Shown: positions 22,656-34,054 of the stretch, piece after piece
Position numbering within the stretch: the stretch's first letter is position 1
How the letters are laid out: each line of letters opens with the position of its first letter
DNA from: Prostheceraeus crozeri
Lineage: Eukaryota > Platyhelminthes > Polycladida > Euryleptidae
Length of the DNA: 64,000 bases
Direction of reading: 5' to 3'
Assembly: GCA_907163375.1 (NCBI GenBank)
Contig: CAJQUW010016909.1
Span: 309,964-373,963, forward strand
Notes under the pieces: generated by a model
What the model was told of the DNA's origin: nothing
What the model saw: the letters and a program-made list of their open reading frames with translations, nothing else
Databases searched by the model: none
Position numbers and translations under genes: made by a program

Positions 22656-23215
22656 GGGGCATTCCATATGAAAACGAACGGACCGTTTAACCACCCATCT
22701 CGGATTTTGCTCAAAATTGGTGTACAAGCAGCTTCTATTCTTATTAGAAGAAATCTCCATTATTTCGGGCCAACTCAATTTCGTTTCTGAGATACATGTA
22801 TTCAAAGTATGTATGGTCGTACATTATTGGACGACAGACTTTCCCTAGCAACGCACCTTAGCAACGTATTTAAAAGCATATAGCACCGGATCTACTGATC
22901 GGATCTCTACAAAAATTCATGTGTAAGTATAATGTGATATCCTGGTTACGTCTATGGCGTTGAAATGAGCTCCGAAGAAAAATATATCATAGATATCGAT
23001 CGGTGAATTTAGTCAATGACATAGAAAAATTGTGCGAATTTGATGAACTTTGATGATCAATTGCAAAAAAGGCTCATCTCGAAATTCAACGAAACTCGAT
23101 ATGCATGCTTTACATATGCATAGTTTACGTGTGTGAAAAGATCGTCGTGTGTTTTGCAATCCTTGGGACATGAATTTAAATTTTTCAAAAAATTTCGTTA
23201 AATACTACTTATAAA
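22656..23215. repeat. Left terminal inverted repeat of the Sola-type element
   Basis: Matches 28,247-28,799 inverted. Conserved blocks include TTAACCACCCATCTCGGATT, TGTCGTCCAATAATGTACG (inverted) and GTTGCTAAGGTGCGTTGC (inverted). A few indels near the outer end distinguish the two arms. Confidence 0.9.
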
Positions 23216-24076
23216 TCAATTATTGATTCTTTTGGAGACTTTTCGGACAGCATATTCAGGAATCATTTTACTGTCAAATGAGTGCATCTTCATGTTTTTC
23301 TGCTATAACGATTAAACACCTTCAATTCTTTATTGAGCAAACTTTGAGCCTCTTTATATCTGTTAGAGCCCTTGTCAACATATTATATAATTAATAAATA
23401 ACATAATATATACTTATTAATTTCAATTTATTAATTAATTCTTTTTATAGCGTTGTGAACAAGCTTTATAATGACACTAGAAATAATGCTATTGTTTGTA
23501 GTATTTTTTTCTATCTTCTAATCAGGAAGTTAAAAGTGATGTAGCGTAGGCCTGAATTAAGTATCGTTGCGAAAAACATGTTTTTCATGAATTTTGTAAT
23601 AATCATGAAATGCAGCATCGGTTCCTCTGTCGAATGATGCAATAAATCTGTCAATAGTTGAAACTTGAAAAGATTGGGAATCCCCGTCGCATGAGTCACT
23701 GCATGCGGGGCAGGGATGATATTGCGCAATCATGTTGGTCAGTTAACGGTGAGTGTGGTTGCGCAATATCGCTTGACGATTCTGGGATCACAGCACAGAA
23801 GTCAGTAAAAGATTTAGACATCAATGCTTCTGGTCTGCAGAAGATGTTTGTGGTTGCGCAATATCGCTGCTATCAACCGATCGGGAAATTGATGAGCGAA
23901 TCAGAAAGACAATGACTTCACAATGTTCATGCATTCAACTCTGGTTGGTTCGCCAAAGTTTCAAGTTAGCGTCCCTTTTGTAAACCGAATGTGTCATCAA
24001 TCCTCTTTTCTGCTGATTCTACAACAACTTATCCATCAGTGTTCAAGCTAGATTCACCAATTCTTTTTATACAGAT

Positions 24077-24332
24077 ATGGATCCATGCTCTATAGGCGAA
24101 ATTCTCAGCGAACCATGTAACAAGTTGACGTATACAAAAGACATAGGCTTTCATAATTTTGAGGACCTAGAATCAGAAGAACAACTGCTAATTCGCCTGC
24201 GAACTGGAATATCGTCCACAATTTCGATTCAAACATTGTGTCTTCATCATGAAAAGCTTATCATCGAGAAGTACACGATACATCAAAGGAAGTGTTGTGA
24301 TCCTATGAAGGTGCACAAGAAATCATGCAGAG
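24077..24332 (+). CDS. Sola-type transposase, exon 1
   Basis: The exon opens with ATG at 24,077 (MDPCSIGEILSEPCNKLTYT) and ends at a GTAAGT donor at 24,333. It carries the zinc-ligand-like text CLHHEK and KCCDPMKVHKKSCR, which in this transposase type precedes a basic segment. The reading phase at the donor matches that at the acceptor before 25,700, so the two frames join without a shift. Exon 1 itself is open. Together with exon 2 it gives the N-terminal part of the protein. Confidence 0.7.
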
Positions 24333-25319
24333 GTAAGTCGATTCTTTGAAAAGTAATGACTCATCGCCTATATTATTGTCATTAATAGTACACTTTGTAT
24401 TAGTACCCTGTATGTTTTAGTCTTGATAGGACTATACCAAATCATAATCTCCAGTTTTCTAACGTGTACTCGCATGAAATGTAAGCACTACATTTTTCGA
24501 ATTATCTACCATTTTTTGCTACCGTGCAGTGCAGCGGAAGCGATATATTTTTGATCGTTTCTGTTTTCAATGATGGCCTTTTTTTATAACAGCATCAGAT
24601 AATCAGAAAGGGTTTTATGGTACAATTATATTAGGCTATATATATTTTAATGGTATATAATAAAAGCATTTTGGCTTCCACACATCAAGGATGAGGCTAA
24701 TGTGGTTTTAGCTATGAAAAGAGGGAAATTATTGACTGACTATCCGACGTATAGGCTGCAAATTTATATATCAATTTAGATAAAGTGAAATTTTGCTGAA
24801 ATAATGTATCTATAAACTTATCTGCAAGAATAAATAAGCGATGTAGATCGCCAAATCATAATTATCTCTTGAAACAAGACAATCTGTTTTCCATAAAACA
24901 TCAATTAAAAAATAGAAGAAACATTGAAATGTCACGGGGTGTGACTTTTCTTTGGAATTTATTCGAAATTAAGTTGTGACACGCAATGGATATTTGGTTC
25001 TTTGAATGCACTGCCATTCTTTGTACATATATTTTCGAAATATAAGCTACAAAATTAGCATATAAAATTAGCCATAGACCTACATGCAATTTGGAAAGTA
25101 AAGTGAGTTATAAAATGTACATCGTCATTAAAACCCACACTGCCAAAATATATCTGGCTTTATCTCAAAATGATATGGTTCAAGGCTGGTTGAACTCGTT
25201 TCAAGACTGAAACTTGATCAAAATAGAAGCAATTTTCGCTCCTTCGATTGTTGAGTCGAGGATATCGATGATCATTGTCAAACACAAAGTACAATAATGA
25301 AACACAAGCGCCGAAAAAT

Positions 25320-25620
25320 TGATGTTCCGGGAGAGATTCGAACCCCGCCCTCGAGCAATCTAGGCTGACGTGCTAACCGCTGCACCACACAGGACACAGC
25401 GGCCGGGTTCGAATACTACCCTAGACATCAACAATTCGACTCGGTATGAATCAATACAGTAGATCAGCGCAAAGCCGATCGACGGCTGAGGCCCAGTAGC
25501 GGGGAATCTTGTCCACCAAGCATCTGAAGGCATGCCGTAGATATAGTCAAATAGATGCCATCTTCTGGCAGTCGCGGTCACTTCCACTGAAAACTACCGC
25601 ATCCGCTTCATCAGCAAAGC
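25320..25620 (-). repeat. tRNA-derived SINE-like sequence in the transposase intron
   Basis: On the minus strand, 25,324-25,397 contains TGGTGCAGCGG, an exact match to the RNA polymerase III A box. About 45 bases downstream it has GGTTCGAATCT, a near-match to the B box. Flanking sequence to 25,620 is non-coding and could be the SINE body. The acceptor stem does not pair fully, so it is not a working tRNA gene. A second plus-strand B-box-like GGTTCGAATAC at 25,407 suggests a partial inverted second copy. Confidence 0.5.
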
Positions 25621-25699
25621 TATCATTTGTATGAGATCTTTTAATGATACATGTCCTCATTGAGTTACAAATGCACCTTTCATGGTTTCTCTTTTTCAG

Positions 25700-27960
25700 G
25701 TTCGTTGCGTGTTGCTTCAATGGAAAATTACCTCAACGCAATTAAAAATGGATTATCTATCATTCCTGGTTCGAAGATATCCACAAATTGTTTGAAGAAG
25801 CTTGCAACATTTGAGAGGTGCTCTGAGAATTCATGTGATGATCAAGCTGCAAATCTCCAAGCCGAAGATATTGACACTGAACGTCAACGCGTGTCAGACT
25901 GCTTCGAAGTGCTAGGCATGTCCCCTATTAAAACTCACGGTAAACCAAGGTCAGCAAGAGTGTCCATAGGAAAGCGAAAAAATTGAGGCAGCAACTAATT
26001 TAATTAAGGCAAAAGTTTCGAAATCACTACGGATCGATGCCTCTGATCTAGATGAGGACGTCCAAACAAATTATGAAAGTCAGGGAGAGAAAGCTCAATA
26101 TTTCGATGAACTTATGACACAATTAAAGCACAAACTTGAAAATTGTAGATCATATAGCGAAAAGATCCAAATTTTGACACTTTGTCCTCAGGAATGGACT
26201 GTTCGAAAAAGCGCAGAATATTTTGGAGTTTCAAAGTACCTTATCAGAAGAGCACGAAGTATTTGTAGTCAGTCTGGAATCATGTCATTCCAAACCCGAA
26301 AAGAGGGAATAAATTGGCCGCTGAAACAGAAAGAATTATACTAGAGTTTTTCGAAGATAGTGATGTTTCTCGCATGATGCCAGGGAAAAAAGATTATGTT
26401 AGTATGGGTCGCAATATACACAGGCAAAAGCGATTACTCCTGTTGAATCTGAAAGAGCTATATTCAACGTTCACTGAAAAGCATCCTTCAACCAAAGTAG
26501 GCTTCTCCAAGTTTTGCTATATGCGGCCAAAATGGTGTGTTCTTCCTGGTTCATCAGGAACACATTCGGTCTGTGTTTGCAATCATCATGAAAATGTGAA
26601 ACTGCTTCTTACTCCAATCAGTGTGTCGTATCATGAGCTGCTACCGTACATAGTCTGTGATGTTGGGAATAAGGAATGTATGGTTCACAGATGTTCTGAG
26701 TGTCCGGATTCTTCCGAAAACATAGTATCAAAATTGAGTGAATATTTAGGAGATTACGATGAAGATGATACCATAGAGTTTTATCAATGGGTAACCACGG
26801 ATAGAGCCGATCTTATTCTACAAAAAGAATCCGTCAAAGATTACATGCGATTGGTTGTTGAGAAGTTGCAAAAGCTGACTGCTCATTCTTACATCGCAAA
26901 ATCGCAATCAAATTACTTGAAAAATTTGAAGGAAAATATGCGTGACAATGATTGCATCATTTTATTGGATTTCGCCGAAAATTACAACTTTATTGTTCAG
27001 GATGAAGTGCAGGGATTTCATTGGACAAATATTCAGTGCACCCTTCATCCAGCAGTGATATATCATCGATTGAATCAGGTACTCACTCATTATCATATTG
27101 CATTCTCTCTGATGACCTTAACCATGATGTAGCTATGGTCCATAAGTTCAGTCAGTGTTGTCATCCGATATCAAAGAGAAAAATCCGCAAATAGACTCCA
27201 TCACATATTTTTCAGACGGTTTGCGCAGCTCAGTACAAAAATTATAAGAACTTTTACAATCTCTGTAATCATGAGCTAGATTTCCAAATGAAAGCGAGGT
27301 GGGCATTTTTTGCCACAAGTCATGGCAAAAAGCCATGTGACGGTGTTGGCGGAACTGTAAAACGGCTCGTGGCAAATGAAAGTTTGAAAAGAACAACAGC
27401 GAAAAGGATCTTAAATACAAATGACATGTATGAGTATTGCAGAAACTAACATCAAGGGGATAAAATTTGCATTAGTTACAAAAGTAGAACTGGAAACAGA
27501 GCGGACATTTCTTCAGCAAAGATTCAAAGAAGCCAGCACAATCCGAGGCACCAGATCATTCCACGACTTTCGTACACAGAACAATAGCAGCCTTGAATTA
27601 AGATATTGTAGTGAAGACAGTACTCCAGCGACAATACATACGTTTGATTTTCCATGTCAACCATCAGATTCGAAGACAACAATTGTTATGATACAAGTTC
27701 ACGACTTCATATCATGCCACTACGATGATCGATGGTGGATCGGAATGGTAATTGACAAAGACCACTCACAAAAGGACATCCAAGTCAAGTTTATGCATCC
27801 ATATGGACCAACGGACAGCTTCAAATGGCCTTCTATCGATGACATCTGCTGGGTGCCAGAAGCCCACATTATTTGCCGTGTGGAAGCACCTTCTACTTTT
27901 ACCGGTCGATCCTATACCTTAGCAGCACACGATGTAGAAAAAATAGAGCGGCTAAAATAG
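25700..27960 (+). pseudogene. Sola-type transposase, exon 2 (broken)
   Basis: After a TCTCTTTTTCAG acceptor the frame reads GSLRVASMENYLNAIK and continues to about 25,980. Reading-frame changes follow near 25,970, 26,305, 27,110 and 27,220, with another just after 27,430. The DNA-binding part (YFGVSKYLIRRARSI, 26,221-26,265) looks like a helix-turn-helix. The core contains FSKFCYMRPKWCV, THSVCVCNHHENVKL, LLDFAENYNFIVQDEVQG (first acidic site, near 26,966), TYFSDG near 27,200, and WAFFATSHGKKPCDGVGG near 27,300-27,355. The C-terminal domain (27,670-27,957) reads DDRWWIGMVIDKDH, VQVKFMHPYGP and WVPEAHIICRVEAP. A polyadenylation signal AATAAA lies at 27,986. Total length fits about 900 residues. 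The frameshifts make it inactive. Confidence 0.8.
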
Positions 27961-28246
27961 CGCGCTGCCAACATGTACTCTATACAATAAAACTGCACGG
28001 AAGAAATGTCGTTTTTGAATTTGGTATTTTTGTCAAAATACATTGTAGATGAAGATCAGTAGGTTCAATATTTATGGATTTAAAATATTAATTACAGGTT
28101 AACATTAATCCAGGTTAACGCTCCTCATGAATGCGGAAATATCCATTTGCTTTAAAAAAGAACTGGAAGTGAAGATAAAATAGTAATCACATGCTAGATG
28201 AATCGAATGAAATTTTATTGCTTAAAAAGCTTTAGTAGTAGTAGTT

Positions 28247-28799
28247 AGCGAAATTTTTTGAAAAATTTAAATTCATGTCCCAAGGATTGCAAAACACACA
28301 ACGATCTTTTCACACACGTAAACTATGCATATGTAAAGCATGCATATCGAGTTTCGTTGAATTTCGAGATGAGCCTTTTTTGCAATTGATCATCAAAGTT
28401 CATCAAATTCGCACAATTTTTCTATGTCATTGACTAAATTCACCGATCGATATCTATGATATATTTTTCTTCGGAGCTCATTTCAACGCCATAGACGTAA
28501 CCAGGATATCACATTATACTTACATATGAATTTTTGTAGAGATCCGATCAGTAGATCCGGTGCTATATGCTTTTAAATACGTTGCTAAGGTGCGTTGCTA
28601 GGGAAAGTCTGTCGTCCAATAATGTACGACCATACATACTTTGAATACATGTATCTCAGAAACGAAATTGAGTTGGCCCGAAATAATGAAGATTTCTTCT
28701 AATAAGAATAGAAGCTGCTCGTACACCAATTTTGAGCAAAATCCGAGATGGGTGGTTAAAAAATTTCAATTTTTCGTTCGTTTTCGTATGGAATGCCCC
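28247..28799. repeat. Right terminal inverted repeat of the Sola-type element
   Basis: Inverted match to 22,656-23,215 across about 550 bp. It ends GGAATGCCCC immediately before the AACA target copy. Confidence 0.9.
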
Positions 28800-28867
28800 A
28801 ACAGTGATACCTGGGAAAATGTTGCTGCTAACAGGAAAGGATCAAGAATGCGAAGTTGGAACTTCTG

Positions 28868-28975
28868 TCGACAATACATTAGGGTCTACTAGGGTCTACT
28901 ATATAATACTATATATCTACTATATAAGGTCTACTCTAGGGTCTAATATCTATAAGGGTGTACTAGATTAATATT
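28868..28975. repeat. Short tandem repeat of GGGTCTACTA type
   Basis: Irregular repeats of AGGGTCTACTA and TCTACTATATAA fill about 100 bp. Copies vary in length, as expected from slippage. The DNA around it (28,804-29,059) shows nothing else. Confidence 0.7.
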
Positions 28976-29059
28976 AATGGTTCGTGGGCTTCGCCCAGAA
29001 AGCATTCTGCAATGCTGAGTCAATCAAAAGCTGTTTACACTATCACAACATGAAATCAA

Positions 29060-29675
29060 TGCAGTTTCCGTTTCTACGGTTTATTGCGAATTGTCTCACC
29101 ATTGGAATAGCTGAAATTACTAAATTGATTACTTCAGAAAACAGTAAGATAAATCGATCCTGAGCATTTAGCAGAAGCTTTACTATTCAAAAGTGTCGAT
29201 TAATAAAGCATATCTAGTCCAACAAAACTCGAACTTCGAAAGTTATATTTGGCTCTATTGCAGTATATCAAAGTTTCATATACGAGTATAATATCTATCT
29301 CAAGGGGAATAATTTCTTACCGCACACCAACTGAACCTTTTCAAGTACTATTGTACTATGAATGCTACTTCCCGATACTAGCTACATAATATTGACATCA
29401 TATATTGAAAAAGATGTGCAAAATCAAAATTGGCCAATTTAACTATCGGTTACCTGATCAAACTTCTTCTACAAGTAATTGAGCATGTTTCTGAGTTTCA
29501 GTATCAATTTGGAGTCAAAACTGGCATACAGAAAAAAACCAAGCCCAGCTTGAAAACAGCCACTTTCGGCAATTTTTGAAAAAACACGATTTTTGAACGC
29601 CTTGTGTAGCTCTCTGTATTCTGGTTACCGCTTGAGATCACAGATGTGAAGCACACTGATATATAGCAACACAAT
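29060..29675 (-). repeat. Dispersed repeat copy B (uninterrupted)
   Basis: Inverted relative to copy A (18,510-20,385), at roughly 85-90 percent identity by eye, and without the Tc1-like insert. The joint near 29,373 reads TGTACTATGAATGCTACTTC, the empty target of that insert. Confidence 0.75.
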
Positions 29676-29879
29676 TATCGTAGTTATTACGGGTAACAAG
29701 AACACAGAAAGAAGAATATAAGAAAGAAGATAAGTTTACATTTTTTATGTCTCTTCACGGACCCTATTTCTTCACCATTTTTGGAGCCATGTAGATCCGT
29801 TCTACATGCCAGTTACCCGTTGAAATTCATGCTGAAATTCTTTCATAACAAACTAATGCTGCATGCAAAGTTTGGTTGA

Positions 29880-30910
29880 GTAACGAATATACAGAAAAAT
29901 CCACATATCAAGCCAAAAACTGTTACACTTTGTATGTATGGAAATCCATTGCTACACAAAAGCTGCCTCTAAGGACTTCTAAAGGATTTACAACAGTGTC
30001 ACCAATAGGAACAAATCCTCCATCCCAGCACTTCGTCATGCCGAAGTCAGTCTTCTACGGCGAGAACCTCAGAAGACAAAGTCGAGCTTCTTTGCCACTC
30101 AGAACCTTCCATCAAAAGAACAGTATAACGCCAGGCACTCTCGATCAACTGCAGATATTTCTTTCGTATGTCACTGAACATGTGAGTCGTGTTCTTGACC
30201 GACAAGGTGAGACGAGATCAGTCGCCCTGGATATTTCCAAGGAATTCGACAAAGTCTGGCATCAGGGACTCCTTAAGAAGCTTAAGTCGATGGAGTTGCT
30301 GATCAACTACACGAACTTCTTGCTTCTTTCCTTGGTGACCGGCAGATATCTGTCGTCTTAGATGGTCAAAAGTCTTCTGCCAAGCTTGTCAATGCGGTTC
30401 CTCAAAGGTCATAGTTGATAGTCTTATACGGGAGGGTATTCATGGTGAGGATGAGAAAGAAAAATACGGCACTCCCTTTAGAAACGGCTTTAATAAAATC
30501 GAATAGCTAAAAGTATTTACATGGCAAACGTTTCGCGACGCAGTTGCAGCCTCAGTGCACTAAAAAGAAGGTGAATTCTTTTCACATTCTTTTTAAAGCA
30601 CCGAGGCAGCGACTGCCTCGCGAAACTAAAGGGAGTGCCGTATTTTTCTTTCTAATCCTCACCTAAAGGGCCAATTTTGGGACCCACTCCTTTTATGCTA
30701 TACATCAACAACCTCCCAGACTGCCTAGTGAGTAAATTGGTGATGTATGCACATGACACTCTTCAATCCCAATGAGCAACCAGCCAAGAACACTCAGCAA
30801 CGTCAGCGGTTATGTGACGTTCTTAATGAAGACTTACGCAGGATCTCAGAATGGGGCGCCAAATGGATTGTTTCCTTCAATCCTTCAAAAACTCAGAGTA
30901 TTCGGCACTA
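29880..30910 (+). pseudogene. LINE reverse transcriptase, interrupted and broken
   Basis: The palm domain is visible as VALDISKEFDKVWHQGLLKK near 30,222-30,285 and LVTGRYLSS near 30,335. After a roughly 250-bp insertion it resumes as GPTPFMLYINNLPDCLVSKL near 30,682-30,740. The catalytic motif reads YAHDT at 30,746-30,760, with histidine in place of the first aspartate of YADDT. It continues LNEDLRRISEWGAKWIVSFN near 30,814-30,880 and stops near 30,905 at the start of a tRNA-like repeat. Frame changes also break it. The upstream part from 29,880 is weaker. Confidence 0.8.
30408..30664. mobile_element. Penelope-like terminal fragment inserted in the LINE
   Basis: The segment starts and ends with inverted arms of 38 bp (30,444-30,481 and 30,626-30,663). 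The shared text includes ATACGGCACTCCCTTTAG. Inside are GTTTCGCGACGCAGTTGCAG and a second GCGAAAC on the other strand, a layout like the pseudo-LTR ends of Penelope-like elements. The host LINE text CCTCAAAGGTCATAGTT and CCTAAAGGGCCAATTTT on either side looks like a diverged 15-17 bp target duplication. Family assignment is inference. Confidence 0.5.
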
Positions 30911-30914
30911 ACGA

Positions 30915-31200
30915 CTTAAAGGAGATGAGCAATGCGCTTGCTCTTGGCACCACCATTCGAAGACTGGGTTCGATTCCCAGCCGGCAAGCCATTTTTCATG
31001 GTGGTGCCAAGAGCAAGGCGCATTGAAATATCATTTCGACCTCGTGAAAGCCGGAGGCATTGAATCATTAGATCGATTGTCCGAGGTCGCCTGGAAGCGG
31101 TTGCTATTGAAGGATAGCCGATCCTCCACTCTTTGTTGTCAGCGCGATCAACAGCACCACACCTAGCTCCATCGAGACCCTGCTCGTCACACCGCTCTTG
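30915..31200 (+). repeat. tRNA-like foldback / SINE-like sequence
   Basis: Arms of 27-28 bp, CAATGCGCTTGCTCTTGGCA at 30,930 onward and its near-perfect complement at 30,998-31,025, enclose a T-arm-like GGGTTCGATTCCCAGCC with an exact B box. The DNA to about 31,200 is non-coding and could be the SINE body. There is no complete cloverleaf, so it is not a tRNA gene. Confidence 0.5.
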
Positions 31201-31234
31201 AGTCACCTCGACTTGTACCTTATACCTGAAGTAA

Positions 31235-33345
31235 CTCCGTTCCAACCTCAGTCAAATGTGTGTCTCCACATTGTACCGCTAAGCGTTTTCAATTCTCAAG
31301 ACAGCTCGTGTTCAAGTGCGAGGTTTGCAACGCATCGCTCGCATTCTACTCGACTCTGGTTACGAAGAAACTTATGTAAATGACAACTTTGTTCACGAAG
31401 CAGAACCGCCACTGTTAGATTGCGTCTCTCAACAGTTCGAAATACTCCTGGGATCTCGCTCTGCTCGTGTTGGCTGTGGTACTTGTCGTCTACACTTGTC
31501 AAGTCAGCACGGAATTAACTGGGTCAGTGCTAAGCTAATATCAGCACCGACCATCTGTAGTCCAACTCGCACTCTGCCTCGTGATAAGCTCATTGAAATT
31601 CGGAAGCGATTTCCGCAGATCTAATTCGCCGATTGCACAACCGAAGATCCTGCTATTGATATTCTGATACGTGTGAATACCATTCCTGAAATACTAACCC
31701 ATGAACGCTTAACTCTCACACCGTCGGTATTTTGCTATGCAATTGTTGGTTCGACTGCATCTACTTGTCCCAACAACTCTCTTATCTCAATCGTCAGGAG
31801 TATACGTGCTTCCTCCTGCCTTGATGACGTTTCTAAGCCATGGGATCATGAATGTATCGGGATCGAATCTTCTTGATTACCTGCAGCCAAGGCCGTCTCT
31901 CTTCAATTCAGTGGTGACCGATACGAATTCCCTCTTCCGTGGAAAGACTCTGTTCGACTGTCCATTACGCTGACTCAAGCTCATCAAAGAAATTCCCATT
32001 TCAAGCATTTATCTACAGAGAAAGAAGAATCATCCAGTGAGACGCTCGGAGATTACCTCAAGCATAGTATTTAAGAACCCGCAAACAAAGTTGGAGGAAA
32101 TTTCATCCGGCATCACTCTGTTTAACAAAACGGAAAACAAAGGATCGTTCATGACACCTCTACGAAACCATTGAAAGGTCTGTCTCTCAGCGACTGTCTT
32201 CAACCAGGGTCCAATCCCCTATCTGACTTTATCGCTGTCCTCCTACGTTTTCGTTGCTATCGATAGCCCCTAGTGGCAAATGTGGAGATGGCTTTCTTGA
32301 TGATGAACGTCACACCTGATAATCGAATTTACTTGAAGATTCTGTGGTTCGATAAACTCAACCGAAAAAAAGTAAGCCAATTCGCGCGCGTTCACTTAGG
32401 TCTTTCCTGTGGACCTCCCCTCCTACTCGAAGTCCTCCAAGCTCATCTGAAAGCGCCGCCCGATTCTTCTGACTTCATTGTGAAGCTTCGCAATGACCTC
32501 TACATGGACGATGTCTTCTCTGGAAACGATGCCATGCTTGATGTCACTCAGTTCAAAGAATTCGCCCAATCCAAATTCGCAGAAACAGGAATGAATCTTC
32601 TGAAGTTCCTGTCAACCACCAACGTAGTGAAGACATAGACATGACCCTCTTCCTAGCACTCGCAAAGTGCTTTGGCCTCCATTAGACTCCATCTACTGAC
32701 TACTATCCTTCCATCTCCATGTGACTATCAATGTGACACTCATCGACAAGTAGCCTGCACTGCAGCTTAACTATTCGACACATTTGGTTTAGCTTCGTTG
32801 CGGAAAATCAGGCTTTGAGTATTCTTGCAAAGTCTTTGGAAATCCAGTGACGATTTGGATGGGCCTCTCCTATTAAAGGATAAAGAAGAACACAAATGTC
32901 TTCAAGAAGAGTCGATTGACAGTGCTATTTGTGTGTCCCGCCACGTGCCACTGAACTCAGACTCTGAGCTCAACATCTACGTTGATGCTTCTAAAATGAC
33001 CTCCGCTACCTGCGTTTGCCTGAAAACCAATGACAATGCTTTCCTCCTACATTCGCGAGCTCGAGTTGCTTCTCTGGAACTTTGCAGAACTCTTCTCGAG
33101 CTGATGGCTGCACTTTTGACTGTACGAGTACTGCGTTTTGTCAAGGAAAATCAATCACTATCGTCACTTCGTGCTTAGTTGTGCTCCGATCCCATGATAG
33201 TCCTTGGGCGGATCCGCAAGACACCTTCAGACGTGCTTGTTCGAAATAGGTTGGAGGAAATCCTGAGAATCATATCGGCCCGCACGATTGGAGTCACGTC
33301 TGAGGAGATCTCAATAACGCAGATTTGCCAAGCCGTGGAATGAGC
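31235..33345 (+). mobile_element. BEL/Pao LTR-retrotransposon fossil (internal part)
   Basis: In colinear order there is an aspartic-protease-like region (around 31,310-31,500), a reverse transcriptase (about 32,140-32,640) with the YMDD active site near 32,500 and the family-typical SLSDCLQPGSNPLSDF text, an RNase H region with LNIYVDASK near 32,970, and the beginning of the integrase-side connection near 33,240. No LTRs were recognised, so the ends are lost or outside similarity. The copy is broken in many places and looks old. It follows directly after the tRNA-like repeat and is followed by an unclear LINE-like stretch. Confidence 0.8.
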
Positions 33346-33830
33346 CTCAAAAGCAAAGTATTCTGAACATGCAGCTCAACAAGATGATTCGCATCATAAC
33401 GTCGGGTAACATACTTAAGAGAGCAAGTAAGAAGCATAGCTTTCTAACGATTTACGGTTACCAGTTTAATATGGAAGCTGCACATCTGAACTATTACTAA
33501 GGGTAGCTCAGTGCACTGGTGGTTTCCTTCGTGCCAGCAAGTCTCCGTCACAAGCTGACTAACAATATCTGTACCCCTCCCCTTCACAAACACATATTTC
33601 TCGAACACGTTGAGTCAACGCATCAATAGTCTTGTGGATTATAAGCTCACTAAGTACTCACGTGCAGCCGCATCATTCATTATGCTACAGCAGTCTTTCA
33701 ATAACATCTTTCGCAAAAAAGATATTGTTCTCCAGGCATTATTTCAACATACTCACTTGAAGCTTCTTGATCATAAGCGACAACCAAAAAATAATTCGCC
33801 AATCGCATCATTGTGAGAACTTAACATAGA
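33346..33830 (+). pseudogene. Possible LINE tail fragment
   Basis: The text NMQLNKMIRIITSGNIL near 33,367-33,417 followed by FVPASLRHKLTNN near 33,523-33,560 resembles the region just after the reverse transcriptase in CR1/jockey-like LINEs. The downstream frame 33,610-33,816 has no clear motif. Evidence is thin and the copy is broken. Confidence 0.4.
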
Positions 33831-34054
33831 TCTCGGACCGAGTATAGCAAGACGCTATTTCAACATCAGTTAGTTAATCATCGTCAAGCGGCAGTGAAGA
33901 AATGATGATCATAAACAATCCTAAAACCTACACCATATGAGTGAAAGCATGGGTCAAGCTCAATCGAATTATACAAAAATGTTAAAGCAAGTAATACAAG
34001 ATATTCAAACAAAACAAGGAATGACAATTGCTGAGAATAAAGGACCAGACATTA

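Larger units (their letters stand above)
22656..28799 (+). mobile_element. Sola-type DNA transposon with long terminal inverted repeats
   Basis: The ends are GGGGCATTCCATATG at 22,656 and the complement CATATG-like GGAATGCCCC ending at 28,799. The inverted repeats extend about 550 bp inward (22,656-23,215 against 28,247-28,799) at roughly 95 percent identity. AACA flanks both ends (22,652-22,655 and 28,800-28,803), a 4-bp target duplication as known for Sola. The 6,144-bp interior encodes one two-exon transposase on the plus strand and holds a tRNA-like SINE in its intron. Superfamily assignment is inferred from the target length and the protein type; Sola group is not decided. Confidence 0.8.

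Noticed and set aside
25324-25397. Possible tRNA gene on the minus strand
   Set aside because: A and B boxes are present, but the acceptor and anticodon stems do not pair properly; a SINE head fits better.
31673-31973. Separate small genes suggested by short frames in 31.2-33.3 kb
   Set aside because: They fall in order along one BEL/Pao fossil and are better treated as its parts.
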